This document shows, one piece after another, positions 1 through 12,479 of a DNA stretch of 64,000 nucleotides. Positions within the stretch are counted from its first letter, which is position 1; each line of letters starts with the position of its first letter. The position numbers and the translations under genes were made by a program. Below the pieces are notes generated by a model, which worked only from the letters and a program-made list of their open reading frames with translations, was not told the origin of the DNA and ran no database searches. This DNA is from Paraspadella gotoi (lineage: Eukaryota > Chaetognatha), in NCBI GenBank assembly GCA_051294375.1, contig CM119263.1:28495280-28559279 (forward strand), read 5' to 3'.

Positions 1-607
1 GGTCTCTCTTTCTTTCTCTTTCTCTCTCTCTTTCACTCTGTCTCTCTCTTTCTTTCTTTCTCTTTCTCTCTTTCTTTTTCTCTCCATCCCTTCCCATCTT
101 CTTTATTTCCAATTAAATTAATTAAAAATTAAAAATTACCTTTTTTCTATCTTCTTCTCATTCTCTAAATAAAAACTTTTTGTCATGCATAATAATACAT
201 ACTTAAATCTCATTTGCATATAGTAGTAGTTACTATAAAACTTATACTACAACCTTTACCGGTACTCCTTCGCAGCCAACCAAATAAAAAAGAGAAAAAT
301 TTGATGATTAGATTTAAAGGAATTAAAAAGTCAGTCGAAGTATTCGTGTTTTTATCTCCAAAAGATAATTTTTTGTTATTCTTGCGGAATCAAAAGGCAA
401 GATTCAGTATGGATGAATATTTAAAAAAGAATTGAAGTCGCTCATGAAAAATCCCAATTCCCAAATATTTTTTACACGTTGTGTTACATTATTTTCTTTT
501 CAGTTAGTTGCAAGTCAGTATAATGACTAAAAAGTTGCCTTAACGATTACTAATGTCTCTCTCTTCTCCCCTGCCATCAGGTTAGGCATTTAGTTACTTA
601 AAAAAAC

Positions 608-830
608 CTGTCGACCGTTTTGCAGAATGTCATTGGCACCTCGATCCAGTGGTTTTGGCCTTCCGTGACGCCCGGGGTGGTACTATCCATTGTCTTTGGG
701 GTGTCCCTGCATCCAATTTCTTACGGTGATTTGAGTACTACATGGCTCACTCGGTCAAGGCGTTTTATGGTCCGAATCGATTTGATAACCTTTGCTGCCA
801 CGTCCGGCTGCACAGGGTCGAGAGAGTAGA
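608..830 (-). pseudogene. Possible degraded coding fragment
   Basis: On the minus strand two adjacent frames carry protein-like sequence: LDPVQPDVAAKVIKSIRTIK running to a stop, then in another frame GVTEGQNHWIEVPMTFCKTV. The composition is more coding-like than the AT-rich surroundings. It may be a retroelement relic; no family recognised. Confidence 0.2.
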
Positions 831-3464
831 ACTATGCTTTTCCTTTAATGAGTTTGTATATGTTTGTTTGTTGTATTTTTTCATATCATATTTCACAGTG
901 TATCGGAACGAAAGCGCGTGTTTGGGTCGAGCTTGTGGTAAATCGTTGTGATCACCACATTGATTTGACCAGTCATTACCCTTTGGAATATTATATTTAC
1001 GCTTCAGTTGATTGCTTTTTGGATAAAAATAGGTAATTCAGAAAAGAAAATGAAATTTTTTCTTTTTTGCAATAAATTATATTAAAAACCGTTAAATTAA
1101 GCAGTGCTCTCACTATCCCGGGCATTATCCCAGAAAAATTTTCTTATGTCATAATCTTACTTTTTAATTCTTTAAAACTAATATTAATTGTAATAAGTTA
1201 ATTTATACACTAATATTATTTTATGCTGTATTTGATAGATATTAATAATAACTTAATATATAATAGTAACAGTTAACATCTATTTGATTTGAGCTGGATA
1301 GACTCTATCGTACGAGACATGTTGCGGTTGCTTTTTTTTTTCTACTTAGAGAGAGACAGTTGAGTGCTATATTAATGAAAAAAAAATTTAACATATTAAA
1401 TGAAAGAGATAAACGTAGGAGCAATTATTAACCATTTAAAACTATTTCTCTTTTTTTCAGAACGTTAAGTAAATCAATACTAATATTTTTTTAAAAATTG
1501 TCAAACCATTGCGACTGATGAAGGTTTGGAAAGAACAAACACCGAAACACGATAACTTCGCGAAATTTATTTAAATGTAATAAATCAAATGTGTAAGTAA
1601 CACACACAAATTTAGATACTCTTTTTTTACTGATTCGGATTTTTTTTTTATTATTTACTTTTATTTTATTTATTATTTATTTTTTTTTTTTATGATTTTA
1701 TTTATCCGATATTCTTATAAACGTATTGAGTTTATTTTTTAATCTTTCTTAATTCTCTTAATTTTTTCTAATTCTTATCTCTTTTTCTTTAGTATCTCTC
1801 TGAAATTTTTTCTTTAACTTTAATTCCTAACTTACTCGTAACCTTTATTTACCTCTTTCGTGATCTGCTTACTTCTAACCTAATTACCAACCCTAATTTC
1901 ACTCTTTTGAGAGACCATTTACTTTTTTACTTAACACATATTCTTAATTTATTTTAACCATAATTTATTAATAACATTTTTCACAATTATAATACTTTAG
2001 ATATAAGAAAAATAAATCATTAAACAAGTATTGTGATTCCCCTTTAATTTCCCACCCCCTGTCGAAAAAAAAAAACTTATCTTGCTTACTTCGCGTTCAG
2101 CTGGGCTATTTTTCCGTTAATTCTTGATAAAAGAAAAAAAAATATCTCATAGAGCATCTGCGAGATGTATAATCTCCAGAAAATCGATCATTTAACAATA
2201 TTAAAGTACTAGTCATTTATCATGCAAAGCCACTGTAACTAGAGGCAAATAGTTAAAGGTTCTCGCAAAAACTCCATCGATTCTATTATTAGACTTATTT
2301 GTTAGGCTCCTGGTCAAAACGCCGGCAGTTTTTACGAAAATCCATTTTAAAAAAAAATAACATTAAAAATGTTTTTTAACATTTTTTTTTTCTGGAAGGA
2401 AAAAGGAAAACGACCCATGTTACTCATTGAGAATTAGATGTCCAAGCAATTGTATACCAACGTTGAAACAAAATATACAAAAAAAAAATGAGAAAGCGTA
2501 AGGGAGGCTTTCACTTGTTAAATCTGGTATTTCTTGGTTTATCTTCGTTATTTATTAAGCAGCAGAGATTGTAATTCGAATAAAATAATAAAAATCAATT
2601 TTTCATTATAATTTTCTTAAAAAGAAAAAAAAATCCGGGACGAGGAAGCCAGGGGTGTTTGTTTTTATAAAACATGCGAGCCTAAGCATATTTTTCGTTC
2701 CAGTGCTGGTCCGAGTTCGTTTTGGAACCGCAGCTGCTCGATGAAGCGCCTATGGCTCTCGAGTTGGGTTCTTGCGGGTATACGTAGTGATGCGCGCTCC
2801 AGTTATGCAGTGTAAGAGGAAAGTGCCCTAGAGCATCTAAAGAGGTCACCGGACTTTCCGGTACTTATTTCAATTTATTTAAAAACAACATTGCTTTTAT
2901 CTAAATCCTGTTATTTGCTGTTCCTTATTTTTGTCTCTGGGAAACAAATGACAACTTGTTTTGTTTTTTTTTTTTTCGTTTTGCTACTATATTGGAGTTC
3001 TCTGGCGACTCGGGTTTGAGTGAGAGGTTTGGAAGAATTTTGGGGCCTAGTTGAAGCGGGACGTGTCGAATACGATGGACACAATAAGCCCGAAAAAACC
3101 AGTTAATTGGATTGTTATTAAAACAATGCAAGCTTGGTAAAATTTAAAAAAAGATATCTCACGTCATTCAGCCACATAGAGAGTTTCTATCTGACTGTGT
3201 AACCATAGCCCATAGATTTAAGTATTGTCTAGAGAGAACGAATAAGTCCCAAGTTACGGAATCTAAACTCCGTAAAACCAGTCCACTTTGGGTCCATCCG
3301 TACCTAATCAAGAAATGACCCGAATTTTAAAATTGCTCCACCGCAACGGGCTTCCCCAAGACGCCCGCTTCGTAATATCACTACATTTATAATTATTCTT
3401 ATTTGGTTTCTGATGGAAACGGACGAGGCCTGTGCCCAAAAAAATAGCAGATAAATCTTCTGGA
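830..3464. other. AT-rich intergenic stretch, no gene seen
   Basis: AT-rich with long T and A runs. A GC-richer patch at 2,690-2,830 holds a short plus-strand frame (QCWSEFVLEPQLLDEAPMAL) that may be a retroelement scrap. Confidence 0.5.
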
Positions 3465-3788
3465 TTACGTGGATCCCGCAATCGCACCGAAACGACTGGT
3501 TTCTTTAATAATGGTTGCTGAGTTGGCGGCTCGTGTCTTTGAGGTGCGAGCGTTGGTCTTGTCTCTTATGTTTTTCCTTTTTTGTTTTGCATTTTCGATT
3601 TTGCCTCGATCATATTGATTCTCTTCTCCGGTTGTCTGCTTAAGTTGTCCGTGTGTATTTGGCGCGTCGAGTGTGGTGTTTTTGGGACGGCCTGTCAAAA
3701 CGTGACCAAAGGATATTGGTGTTTGTGTGGCGTTCCAGTTCTCGGACGTTGGGGGGGATTTTCCTTCGTGGTCGCCCCTTTTACGCAA
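3465..3788 (-). pseudogene. Possible Ty3/gypsy-like integrase C-terminal remnant
   Basis: A 107-codon open frame rich in Lys/Arg. The segment ISFGHVLTGRPKNTTLD followed by a Lys/Gln helix (GKIENAKQKRKNIRDKTNAR) resembles the end of LTR-retrotransposon integrases, where an FGR motif is followed by a helix with a YDK-like stretch. Downstream on the same strand an RMDPKWTGF-like string is reminiscent of the DPKW-GPY motif, but frames are broken. No catalytic core, reverse transcriptase or LTR pair was found. Family assignment is tentative. Confidence 0.35.
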
Positions 3789-3984
3789 TTTCTTAGTTAT
3801 ATAATTCTTTTTTATTTAGCCGTCTGTCAATAGAGAATAGTTCATATGCCTGTCCAAGTTTCTTTTCTCGTAATTTCTTAAAAAACCTTTCGGTATCGCG
3901 CACGTTGTTTGATTATTAACTTTTACAATAGTATTAACAGTTTTACTTTCTGGTCTATCGATCTTAATTATTATGTATTGAAGG

Positions 3985-4290
3985 ACCTAGGGCTGGCCCG
4001 TGAAGGATCGGAAGAAAGGGAGACCAGTCGGAGGCGAACCGAGTATGCTTATTAAGGGTCTTTCAATTTAAGAGGTCGAGAGAGACCCTTATTTAACTTG
4101 CTTTGACTCATCTGTCTTGACCAATTTAGTCAGTTTATTACACTAGATTCTCCGGTACTAGGATTTTGAGTTTGTTTTAATTCACTTTTAAACTCCCAAG
4201 TTACATTTTGAAGAGAGAGAAGCAGAAAGCATAACGAGAAATTCTCTGGTTACAAAGGATGAAAAGGAGGAGGAGGAGTTTAGAGAGGAT
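3985..4290. repeat. Inverted repeat partner of 6,616-6,870
   Basis: The GGCCCGTGAAG region, a CAGTTTATTACA motif and the AAATTCTCTGGTTAC to (AGG)n segment all recur in reverse complement at 6,616-6,870. The second arm directly follows a 25-N gap. Confidence 0.7.
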
Positions 4291-4408
4291 GGAGGAGGAT
4301 GTGGAGGAGAGAGGTGAGGGAAAGCTTTTTTCTGTTGCGTCTCTCGAGGCAAAACAAATACATACAAACGGAAACAAAGAAGAAAGAGAGAGACGATGAA
4401 AAAATAAG

Positions 4409-4484
<76 letters not shown>

Positions 4485-4526
4485 AGCCGGGAGAATGAGA
4501 TATGACAAGGTATGTCATCCTTCAGA

Positions 4527-4757
4527 ATCACCTCCCCCGGGGCGCTGCTAGGGGCGGCCCCGCGGGGTGGCACCGCGGGCGGCCCCGGGGCAAGCAAATC
4601 TTACTTGCGTGCCATGGGGCCCGGAACCCGCTGTGCCTCTTTTTTTGAGGGCCCAAGGGGCCAGCTCCAGGGGGAATCCCCAGGGGCTTAGAAAAAACAT
4701 TTCCCCTGGGGGCCACCCCAGCGGGGGTGAATTTGCCTGCCCCTGGAACGGCTCTCT
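4527..4757. repeat. GC-rich palindrome cluster 1
   Basis: About 230 bases of short nested palindromes (CCCCCGGGG, GGCCCCGCGGGG, GGGGGAATCCCC, CCCCTGGGGG) in AT- and GA-rich surroundings. It can fold into several GC stems. Function unknown. Confidence 0.75.
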
Positions 4758-4927
4758 CTCCATCCTATATTCTCTCTCTCTCTCGGATCGGGACATTTCT
4801 TCTATTCTCTCTTTCTCTAATCGTCTTTCTTTTTCAATCTTTCCATTAAAATAAATTATAAAAATAAAAATAATATCTTTCACTTCAATTTAATCAATCA
4901 GCTGAAACAATAGCTGCGCCAATACCA

Positions 4928-5465
4928 ATATGCATAATTTGGTCAACTTGCCCAATAATTTAGTCAAATTGACATTATTTGTCAACTGACATTATTTGGA
5001 CAACTGATAATAATCGCGTCAAATCTATTTTTTAATTTGGTTAACTTTTAATAATTTGGAGAGAGCTTTTATTATTGTCAATTTCTTTGCACAATATTAA
5101 TTTGGTAACGACTTTACAATTTGGTCCGTGAGTAATTTTGGTAATTTTTTAGTATTATTTGTCGGATTTATTCTAAGAAAGGTCTTTCGCATAATTCTCG
5201 TTTTGGAATCTTGGTATAATTTCTGTAAACTTTCATAATTTTGTCAACTGGACATAATTTGGTCATACTGATATAATTTGATCAACATTTTATGTAATTT
5301 GGTAAGCTTTTTATAAATTTGGGTACAGGACCTTTCAATAATTTGGTCAATGTCATAATTTGGTTATCCAGCTTAGGTATAATCTGGTTCTAACTTGCAT
5401 AATTTTGGTCATTTACTTGGATAATTTGGTCAACATCAACTTAACAATTAGCTAATTATTAATAT
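4928..5465. repeat. Degenerate minisatellite, ATAATTTGGTCAACT-like unit
   Basis: Around twenty variably spaced copies of ATAATTTGGTCAACT and shortened forms, AT-rich. No gene in this stretch. Confidence 0.75.
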
Positions 5466-5744
5466 TTCATACTGTAAATAATAGAAAGAGATGAAAAGAT
5501 TGAGAAAATTTTAGATAACATTTTCAAGTAATGTGAACTTTTGGTTTTTTTTCTATTAAAAACTTACTTTCCTTGTATACTTCACATTTCTACCCACAGC
5601 ACAAAGATTTTAATTTTAAATTTATACTATGATATATTTTTTAAAGGCTAGTACTAGAGATAAATAGTAGGTGCCTTCATTGGTTTTAAATTTTTTTATT
5701 CACGTTAATAAAAAAAAATTAATCCTATTAATTATTTAAATCAA

Positions 5745-5900
5745 GTCTTTAAGTCCGTACCCACATTAGGCCATTAAACTCAAATTATGCGGATTAATAT
5801 ATGGATTCAGAATAAAATCTTGGTGTGTGGGTAGAAAAAGTGTGTGATTGAGCTAGATATAAACGTTTTGCTCACGGTTTCTCCTCTCAAACCATCACCT
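5745..5900. mobile_element. Diverged relative of the 26,752 transposon-like repeat
   Basis: Contains AAGTCCGT, and GTGTGTGGGTAG followed by GTGTGTGATTGAGCT in the same order as the 26,752-27,546 element. Confidence 0.5.
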
Positions 5901-6252
5901 TTCCCACAACGTAGTTCAATCTGAACAATCTACAAACTATAACAATTATTAACTTAGAAATCTTAAATGAAAAAAAATTATTTCACGTTAACAATAAATA
6001 TTGAAAAAAAATGTATAAGGTTTTAGTTACATAAACAAGTCTTGGAAAGATGAGAGAGAGAAAAGAATAGAGAAAGAGAAAGAAAAAGAAAGAGAGAAAA
6101 AGAAAAAGATAAAAAAAATGAAAGAGAAGGAGAAAGAGAAGAGGGAAGTGTGAGAGAAAGAGAGGAAGAGAGAGTAACAGACAGGGAGAGATATTCTCAG
6201 TATACAGATAATTGTCAGTATATTTTCTTATATCTAAACTTTGCTCTCTCCT

Positions 6253-6480
6253 TAATCGCCCTGGGGGAGCACTTTTGCTCCCAAGGGGTTACCACCCAGG
6301 GGCAGGACTTATTTTTGGCCCCAGGGGGCCGCCCCAGGGGGTTCCCCTGGGGGCAAACCGGATTTTGGGTGCTATTAAGGCCGGCGCCCCTCAATGACCA
6401 TTTTGCTTGCTATCCCTCTGGAAATGTCTGACCCTGGGTGCTCGGATTAGCCCCAAGAGTCTCGCCACGCGGGGCGGTTA
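6253..6480. repeat. GC-rich palindrome cluster 2
   Basis: A similar cluster (CCCTGGGGG, GGCCCCAGGGGGCC, GGTTCCCCTGGGGGC) 1.5 kb away, in like composition and length but not a simple direct or inverted copy of the first. Confidence 0.75.
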
Positions 6481-6590
6481 GGTATTTGTGAAGATGACAT
6501 AAATCTCGAGATAGAAGATATCAAGAAAAGATATTATTTGAGACGATTTTGTAATTGTATAAGGAGATGCAGGCACACAAGAAACATGGG

Positions 6591-6615
6591 NNNNNNNNNN
6601 NNNNNNNNNNNNNNN
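6591..6615. other. 25-N gap
   Basis: Exactly 25 N. The right edge starts the inverted arm 6,616-6,870. Confidence 0.95.
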
Positions 6616-6870
6616 CCTCCTCCTCCTCCTCCTCCTCCTCCTCATCCTTCGTAACCAGAGAATTTCTCGTTTGCTTTCTCATTCTCTCTCTTCAAAAAGT
6701 AAAGCTTGGAGTTAAAAGAAATTAAACAAACTCACAAACTTACATTGCGAGAGATCTTGTAATAAACTGATAAATTGTCGAGGTGTCCGGGTCTCCTGAC
6801 TCATTGACTGATTTAGCAACGGTGGTTCCGAGGTTCCCTTCTTGATCTTCACGGGCCAGTGCGGCTTAAT
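6616..6870. repeat. Inverted repeat partner of 3,985-4,290
   Basis: Begins with a (CCT)n run at the edge of the 25-N gap and continues as a diverged reverse complement of 3,985-4,290. On the minus strand it has a short open frame (IKPHWPVKIKKGTSEPPLL and on), not recognised. Confidence 0.65.
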
Positions 6871-7297
6871 TTTAGTGTAGCAGAGTAACTTGTTAATACA
6901 TATTGTAAAAGTTTAATAAGCAAACACGATACAGGAAAGTTTTTTTTAAGAAATAGAGAAAGAAATTGGGAAGGATATGAACTAATCTTTGAAGACGGCT
7001 TGGATAAAAAGGAATTATATAACTAAGAAATGCTAAAAGGGACAAGAAGAAAAATCCCCACGTCGAGAACTGACAGAAAAAAAATATTTGGAGTTTGAAG
7101 GCGTCCAAAAAAAATGAGGCCAAATAAGGAAAAAGAGAAGAGAAAAGAAAATAAGAGAAATCGAAAAGAAAAGAAAAGAAAATAAGAGACGTCGAAAAGA
7201 AGAGGAATGGAATTATGGTGCAAATATTATGGGCCGATGATATCCGAGCAAAAATGGAGACGTGGGCTAAGACGAGATTGAGAGAGAGAGAGAGAGA

Positions 7298-7424
7298 NNN
7301 NNNNNNNNNNNNNNNNNNNNNNNNNNNNNNNNNNNNNNNNNNNNNNNNNNNNNNNNNNNNNNNNNNNNNNNNNNNNNNNNNNNNNNNNNNNNNNNNNNNN
7401 NNNNNNNNNNNNNNNNNNNNNNNN
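7298..7424. other. Assembly gap (127 N) inside (GA)n
   Basis: GA repeat on both sides, so the gap is most likely unresolved microsatellite. Confidence 0.95.
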
Positions 7425-7459
<35 letters not shown>

Positions 7460-8116
7460 AATCCCAGAGAAACGGAGAGGATTAAACTCTGAGCGATGAT
7501 ACTCGAGGAAAGACACACATCGCGGGAATGGGAAACATGATATGCGAAAGATGTGCGGATGTGTGCCAGTGTGGAATGGGAGATGACGAAGGAAACGTCT
7601 TTTAATTAATTGACTTTTTATTCTTCCACGACGCCGTTGATGCTGCCGAAGCCATTGCGATTCGGAAGTATTACTGCAATTGTCTTTGGGTCGGGAAAAA
7701 AACTGAATGTGAATTGTTTTTTGTTTTTCACCCATGACAATAAGAAATTCAAAACTCTTAAAAAAAATAAAAAACTAATAACCTTGGATTAAAAATAATG
7801 ATTTTCAACTCATCCAAAGACGTTTGGGATTAGAAATTAGATTCAAAATTCTGTCACGTCTCCATCATTTCTCACTTTCTCTTCAAAAATGATCGTAATA
7901 AAACAGAAAATATTGAAATGAGCTCCTCTCCACATTTTTCTGCTATTTTCCGAACCCCATCTTTTTTCCCTCACTCCTTTCCACCCCCCCCCCTATTTTC
8001 CCATCCAGTTTCACGAGTCCCTCACGCGTCGCCATTTTGTATTTTTTGTTTGTGTTTGTTTTTATTCGATCCTCGCGTCTCATCATCGCGAGGACGACAC
8101 GCTCCGCTTCCTCCAT

Positions 8117-8230
8117 TTTTGGTTGGCCTCTTTTTCTTTCCTTTTTGGTTGGCCTCTTTTTCTTTCCTTTTTGGTTAGCCTCTTTTTCTTTCCTTTTTGG
8201 TTGGCCTTTTTTTTTGTGTTTTGATTGGCC
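8117..8230. repeat. 26-bp minisatellite, four copies
   Basis: Repeats of TTTTTGGTTGGCCTC followed by TTTTTCTTTCC. Pyrimidine-rich on this strand. Confidence 0.85.
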
Positions 8231-8237
8231 CTATTTA

Positions 8238-8353
8238 TGAAATTGGTACAACCTGTATAAAAGTAATCCATTCATTTAATAAATAAGCTATCTTGCCCCT
8301 GACTTTGGACAGGCTTTGGTGGTTTAAGTCCTCCATCACTCTTACAAGATAAT
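8238..8353 (+). mobile_element. Dispersed repeat family, copy 1
   Basis: Shares ATTGGTACAACC, CATTCATTTAATAAATAAGC, CTTGCCCCTGACTTTGG and CCATCACTCTTACAAGAT with copies at 16,076 and 39,335. SINE- or MITE-like length. Confidence 0.6.
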
Positions 8354-9620
8354 TTTAGGCCTTTTTTTTTCACAGCCACTATTCTGGCTATTTTCTGCTT
8401 CTATTTCCTGTTGGGCTCTTTTATTTTTGGTCGGCACCTTTTTCAAAATTTTGGTTTGGCCTCTTTTTTGCGGTACTCTCGAGACATTTATTGTTTTCTT
8501 TTGTGAAAGTTTGTTGGGTCATTCGAAACTTTTTTCGGGGTAAACTTGTTTTTATTTCCTCCTACACTACAGTATTTTCTTTCTTTTTTTTCATATTTTC
8601 TTTTGTTTGCCTTTTCTCATCTTCTCATCTTCTTTATATTATTTTTTATTTGTTTTTTGAAGATTAAAGAATTTTGTCAGAAGAGACAAAATTATTTTGT
8701 CATAAAAAGAGAAAAAAAGGGAAAAAATATGAGAGAAAGAGAGAATATTTGTTATGGATACAAAAAAGTTTTCTTTGGGTCTCCAGAAGTGAGCTACGGG
8801 GCGCTGCTCCGAGTTGCTGCACATAAGCTGTACATAGTTGCACCAAACTGAACAAAACTTTAAGAAAAAGAATCTAACAAGTAACACAATCATTCAATTC
8901 GTGTCCATCAACAAGTGCCCTCAGTTTTTTTGTTTCCATCAAACATTCGAATTGGCTTTTGTCGCCCTCCGACGACCTCATTAACTCTCTCTTCTTCAAA
9001 AGCGACACCTCGCTTCTCTGATGGCAAAGGGCAGAAGGGCGAAGGAGGCTTTTAGGGCTGAGGGAGTTGGAAGAGAGTTTTGAGGGCCGAGGGATTGAGA
9101 GAAAAGAGAGAAGGGCGAAGGAGATTAAGGATGCAGATGTTTCGTGTTCAGGACTAAAGTTAGTTATAGAATCAAGGGCAAAGTAGTGGACTGCGAAACA
9201 ATGAGTTTGTTAGAGAAAGAGTGAGGGACGAAAATAAACGACTCACAAGGTCAAAGATCAGTGAGAAGGATGGAGATCATTGGCACCAAAAGAGGAAGTA
9301 GGAAGAAGATGTGAAAAGGAGAAGGAAGTTTGGCATAACAACAAGGCGTGAACTCTCCCCAAAGATGCCCGAGACTCTCACCGCCGGTAAACGCCTCTCT
9401 CGCGGTCGACGCGATGGAACCAAAGTTTCACGCTTCACTTCCGATTTCGCGCGTCGCTTGACTCACCGAGAATCACTGAGAATCAACAAGGATCACCTGG
9501 AATCACTAGACCTTTAGCGACCAACGAAGACTCACCTGGTCTCCTCGAAAGGTGGGTCAAACCACGAAAAGGAAGTCACGTCATTCGCGGAAATAATCAC
9601 CCGTGCATACGACGATGTTT

Positions 9621-9770
<150 letters not shown>

Positions 9771-10381
9771 TCTTCTCACAAAGATGAAGTGTTGTCCACT
9801 AAATCAGAAGTTCCGTGTCTTTCTTTCTCTTCGGTCAGTCTGAGGACTCTCGCTCTCTTCCGCCTCCGCCTAATCTTTTGACGCCATAATAATAATCATC
9901 ATCATTCTTATCATCATCATTATCATTATCATCATCATTATTATTCTTCATGTTTGAAATTGGTACAACGAATTTATTTGAAAATACGTACATTGTCGTA
10001 ATCATCGTCATCTTCATTTTGATCATCATCAGCAAAATTATAATATTCGTAATCATAGACTAATCATCATCATCATAATCATCGTCACTTTGCTACCATC
10101 TCTTTTTTCTTTTTCTCGCCCACACGCGTTCTTTTACCTGCCTCCGCATGAGAAGTCATCCTTATGACTTGAAACATCTGTTTTAAACAAAGTAAAAGAA
10201 AAGATATAATATATATATAATATGAATATAATGTATGTATGTATGTATATACGTACCTGCTGTTTTCTTTTCTTTAACCTGTCTTCATATTTTTCTTTCT
10301 TTCTCACCTTTCCGGTTCGAGATTTCCTAGTTTTTTCTAAGCCTTATGAGATTTTCTTTTCTCCTTTCTTCCTTTCCTTTC

Positions 10382-10401
10382 TCTCTCTATCTCTCTCTCT
10401 C

Positions 10402-10463
<62 letters not shown>

Positions 10464-10609
10464 CGATATCTTTGTCACGTCTTCCCCTCTCTCCATTTTT
10501 TATTCTGATCTCTCTAACTTTGGTTTTCAATATTTCATCAAAGACTCTGAGTCTGAATAAATAAACCGAGAGAGCTTCCTTTCCTTTTTTTCTCTCTCTC
10601 TCTCTTCTA

Positions 10610-10669
<60 letters not shown>

Positions 10670-10680
10670 ACGATATCTTT
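10382..10680. repeat. (CT)n microsatellites in a short duplicated segment
   Basis: Two CT runs, each followed by a CACGATATCTTTGTCACG segment and a TTCAATATTTCATC segment, so a unit of about 200 bp is duplicated (10,382-10,575 and 10,588-10,790). Confidence 0.85.
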
Positions 10681-10824
10681 GTCACGTCTTCCCTTTCTCT
10701 CCATTTTCATTCTGATTCTCTCTAACTTTGGTTTTCAATATTTCATCCAAAGACTCTTGAGTCTTGAATAATAAACCGAGAGAGCGTCCGCTCCTCTTCA
10801 CCGTCAGAGACAAGCGGGATGAAA

Positions 10825-11095
10825 CTGGCACTCGTGAAGGAACGGGAACTTGTGTTAGAATTCGAAATTGTGTGGAATCGGATCTTGTGATAGTTCAGGC
10901 ATTTGTGATGAAACAATCAATGTAGATAAAATTGCAACATGTGAAGGAACCGGCACTTGTGATGGAATTGGAAGTTGCGATAGAACCGGCTCTTCTGAAG
11001 GAAGTTGAAATCGAGATTGGACTGGAACAAGTGGAACATGTGAAGAAACTGGCACTTATGATGGAAAGGAAAATTGTGATGTAATTCTCACTTGT
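10825..11095. repeat. 18-bp degenerate minisatellite
   Basis: About 15 units like GGAACCGGCACTTGTGAT. The minus strand is open as a six-residue Ser-Gln-Val-Pro-Val-Pro-like repeat, but no flanking coding signal is seen. Confidence 0.75.
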
Positions 11096-11404
11096 GAATG
11101 AATTAATTCCGACCAATGCTCCTTTGCTAGAGCTAAATTACAAATCAAACTGGTAAGGTTTGTTCTTCTCCATTTTTATCATAGCCTTACCTTTCACCAC
11201 ACCCACCTGCGCCCTCTCACGCAACCTACCTCACACTGCCACTGCTTTGAATCCTTCTTTTCTTTTCGCTAGAGACTTTGCTCGGTCGCAACCCCTTTTC
11301 CAGCTTCAACACCTTCTCTTCAGTAAGTCGCCATTTTTAACTTCATTCTCGCAACTTCTCAAAATCTTAACAAAATATTGTTTTTCAAGAGCAGAAACCA
11401 CCCG

Positions 11405-11625
11405 AGAGCACCACTTCCTCTGGGGTGACTCGCGACCGTTACTCCAGTCGCTTGCCGAGCCTCACTCCACTCGCCTACTCACCGCAACTCTAGTAGTCGC
11501 TTCCCAAACGCCAATCCAATCACCTTCAAACCGTCACTCCAATTACCTCACGACTACCACTCCAGTGGCATCCTAACAGCCACTCCAGTCGCCTCTGAAC
11601 CGCCACTCCAGTAGGCCTCAGCGAC
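11405..11625. repeat. Minisatellite with CCGCCACTCCAGTCGCCT-like unit
   Basis: Roughly nine degenerate units of about 24-27 bases, each with CACTCCAGTCGCC or a variant. Confidence 0.75.
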
Positions 11626-11742
11626 ACTCCCCCGTCCCCTACTAAGAAGGCGTGGGGCAAATAAATGATTTACGATTATGGTTCCGTAATGGAGGCGACT
11701 ATCGTCTGCGCCGGGGTTTTTTTTCTCTCCTTTTATCCAAGC

Positions 11743-11826
<84 letters not shown>

Positions 11827-12348
11827 TGAGAGAAGTGAGAGAGAGAGCAGGTGCGAAGTAAAAGAAAAGGGGTGGAGGGGTTAGCCTGAGTAAATGAGGT
11901 TAGAGAAGGGGGTTCTAAGTTAATGTAAGATAAGGAGAGAAGGAGGGGAATGTATATATTTAGATATATATATATAAATTGTAAAGTTGATACCACATTG
12001 ACTGTGAATGATAAATGGGGGATGTCAAAAGGATAAAGAAAAAAGGGGACTTTGTAAATAAGGGGTAGGGGTAAATGGAATATATCAGTAAGGGAGAAAG
12101 AAGGACGTAAGAAAGATAGTAATAAATAACTTGGCAGAGAAGGGCGTAAAATTTAACAACCGTGATGACTCTGAGGGGAAATAAGTAAAGAAGGAAATAT
12201 GTAAATAATTAAAAAAGTGGGAAAAAATAATTTTTATATTGGTTGTACCAATTTCAAAAGATAAAGCAAAGTTTAGTGGGCGCAAGGCGAGGAGGAAATA
12301 GATAAGGCTGCAATATGAAGGATTAACGGAAAAATGTGGTTCTAAATA

Positions 12349-12475
12349 AGTACAGATTGAGTACAGATTGGAACGATTGAATACAGATGGGAACGATTGG
12401 GTATAGATTGAGTACAGATTGGAACGATTGAATACAGATGGGAAAGATAGAATACAGATTGAGTAGAGATGGGAA
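12349..12475. repeat. Minisatellite with ACAGATTGGAACGATTGAAT unit
   Basis: Interleaved copies of TACAGATTGAG and TACAGATGGGAACGATTG in AT-rich DNA. Confidence 0.8.
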
Positions 12476-12479
12476 CTTA

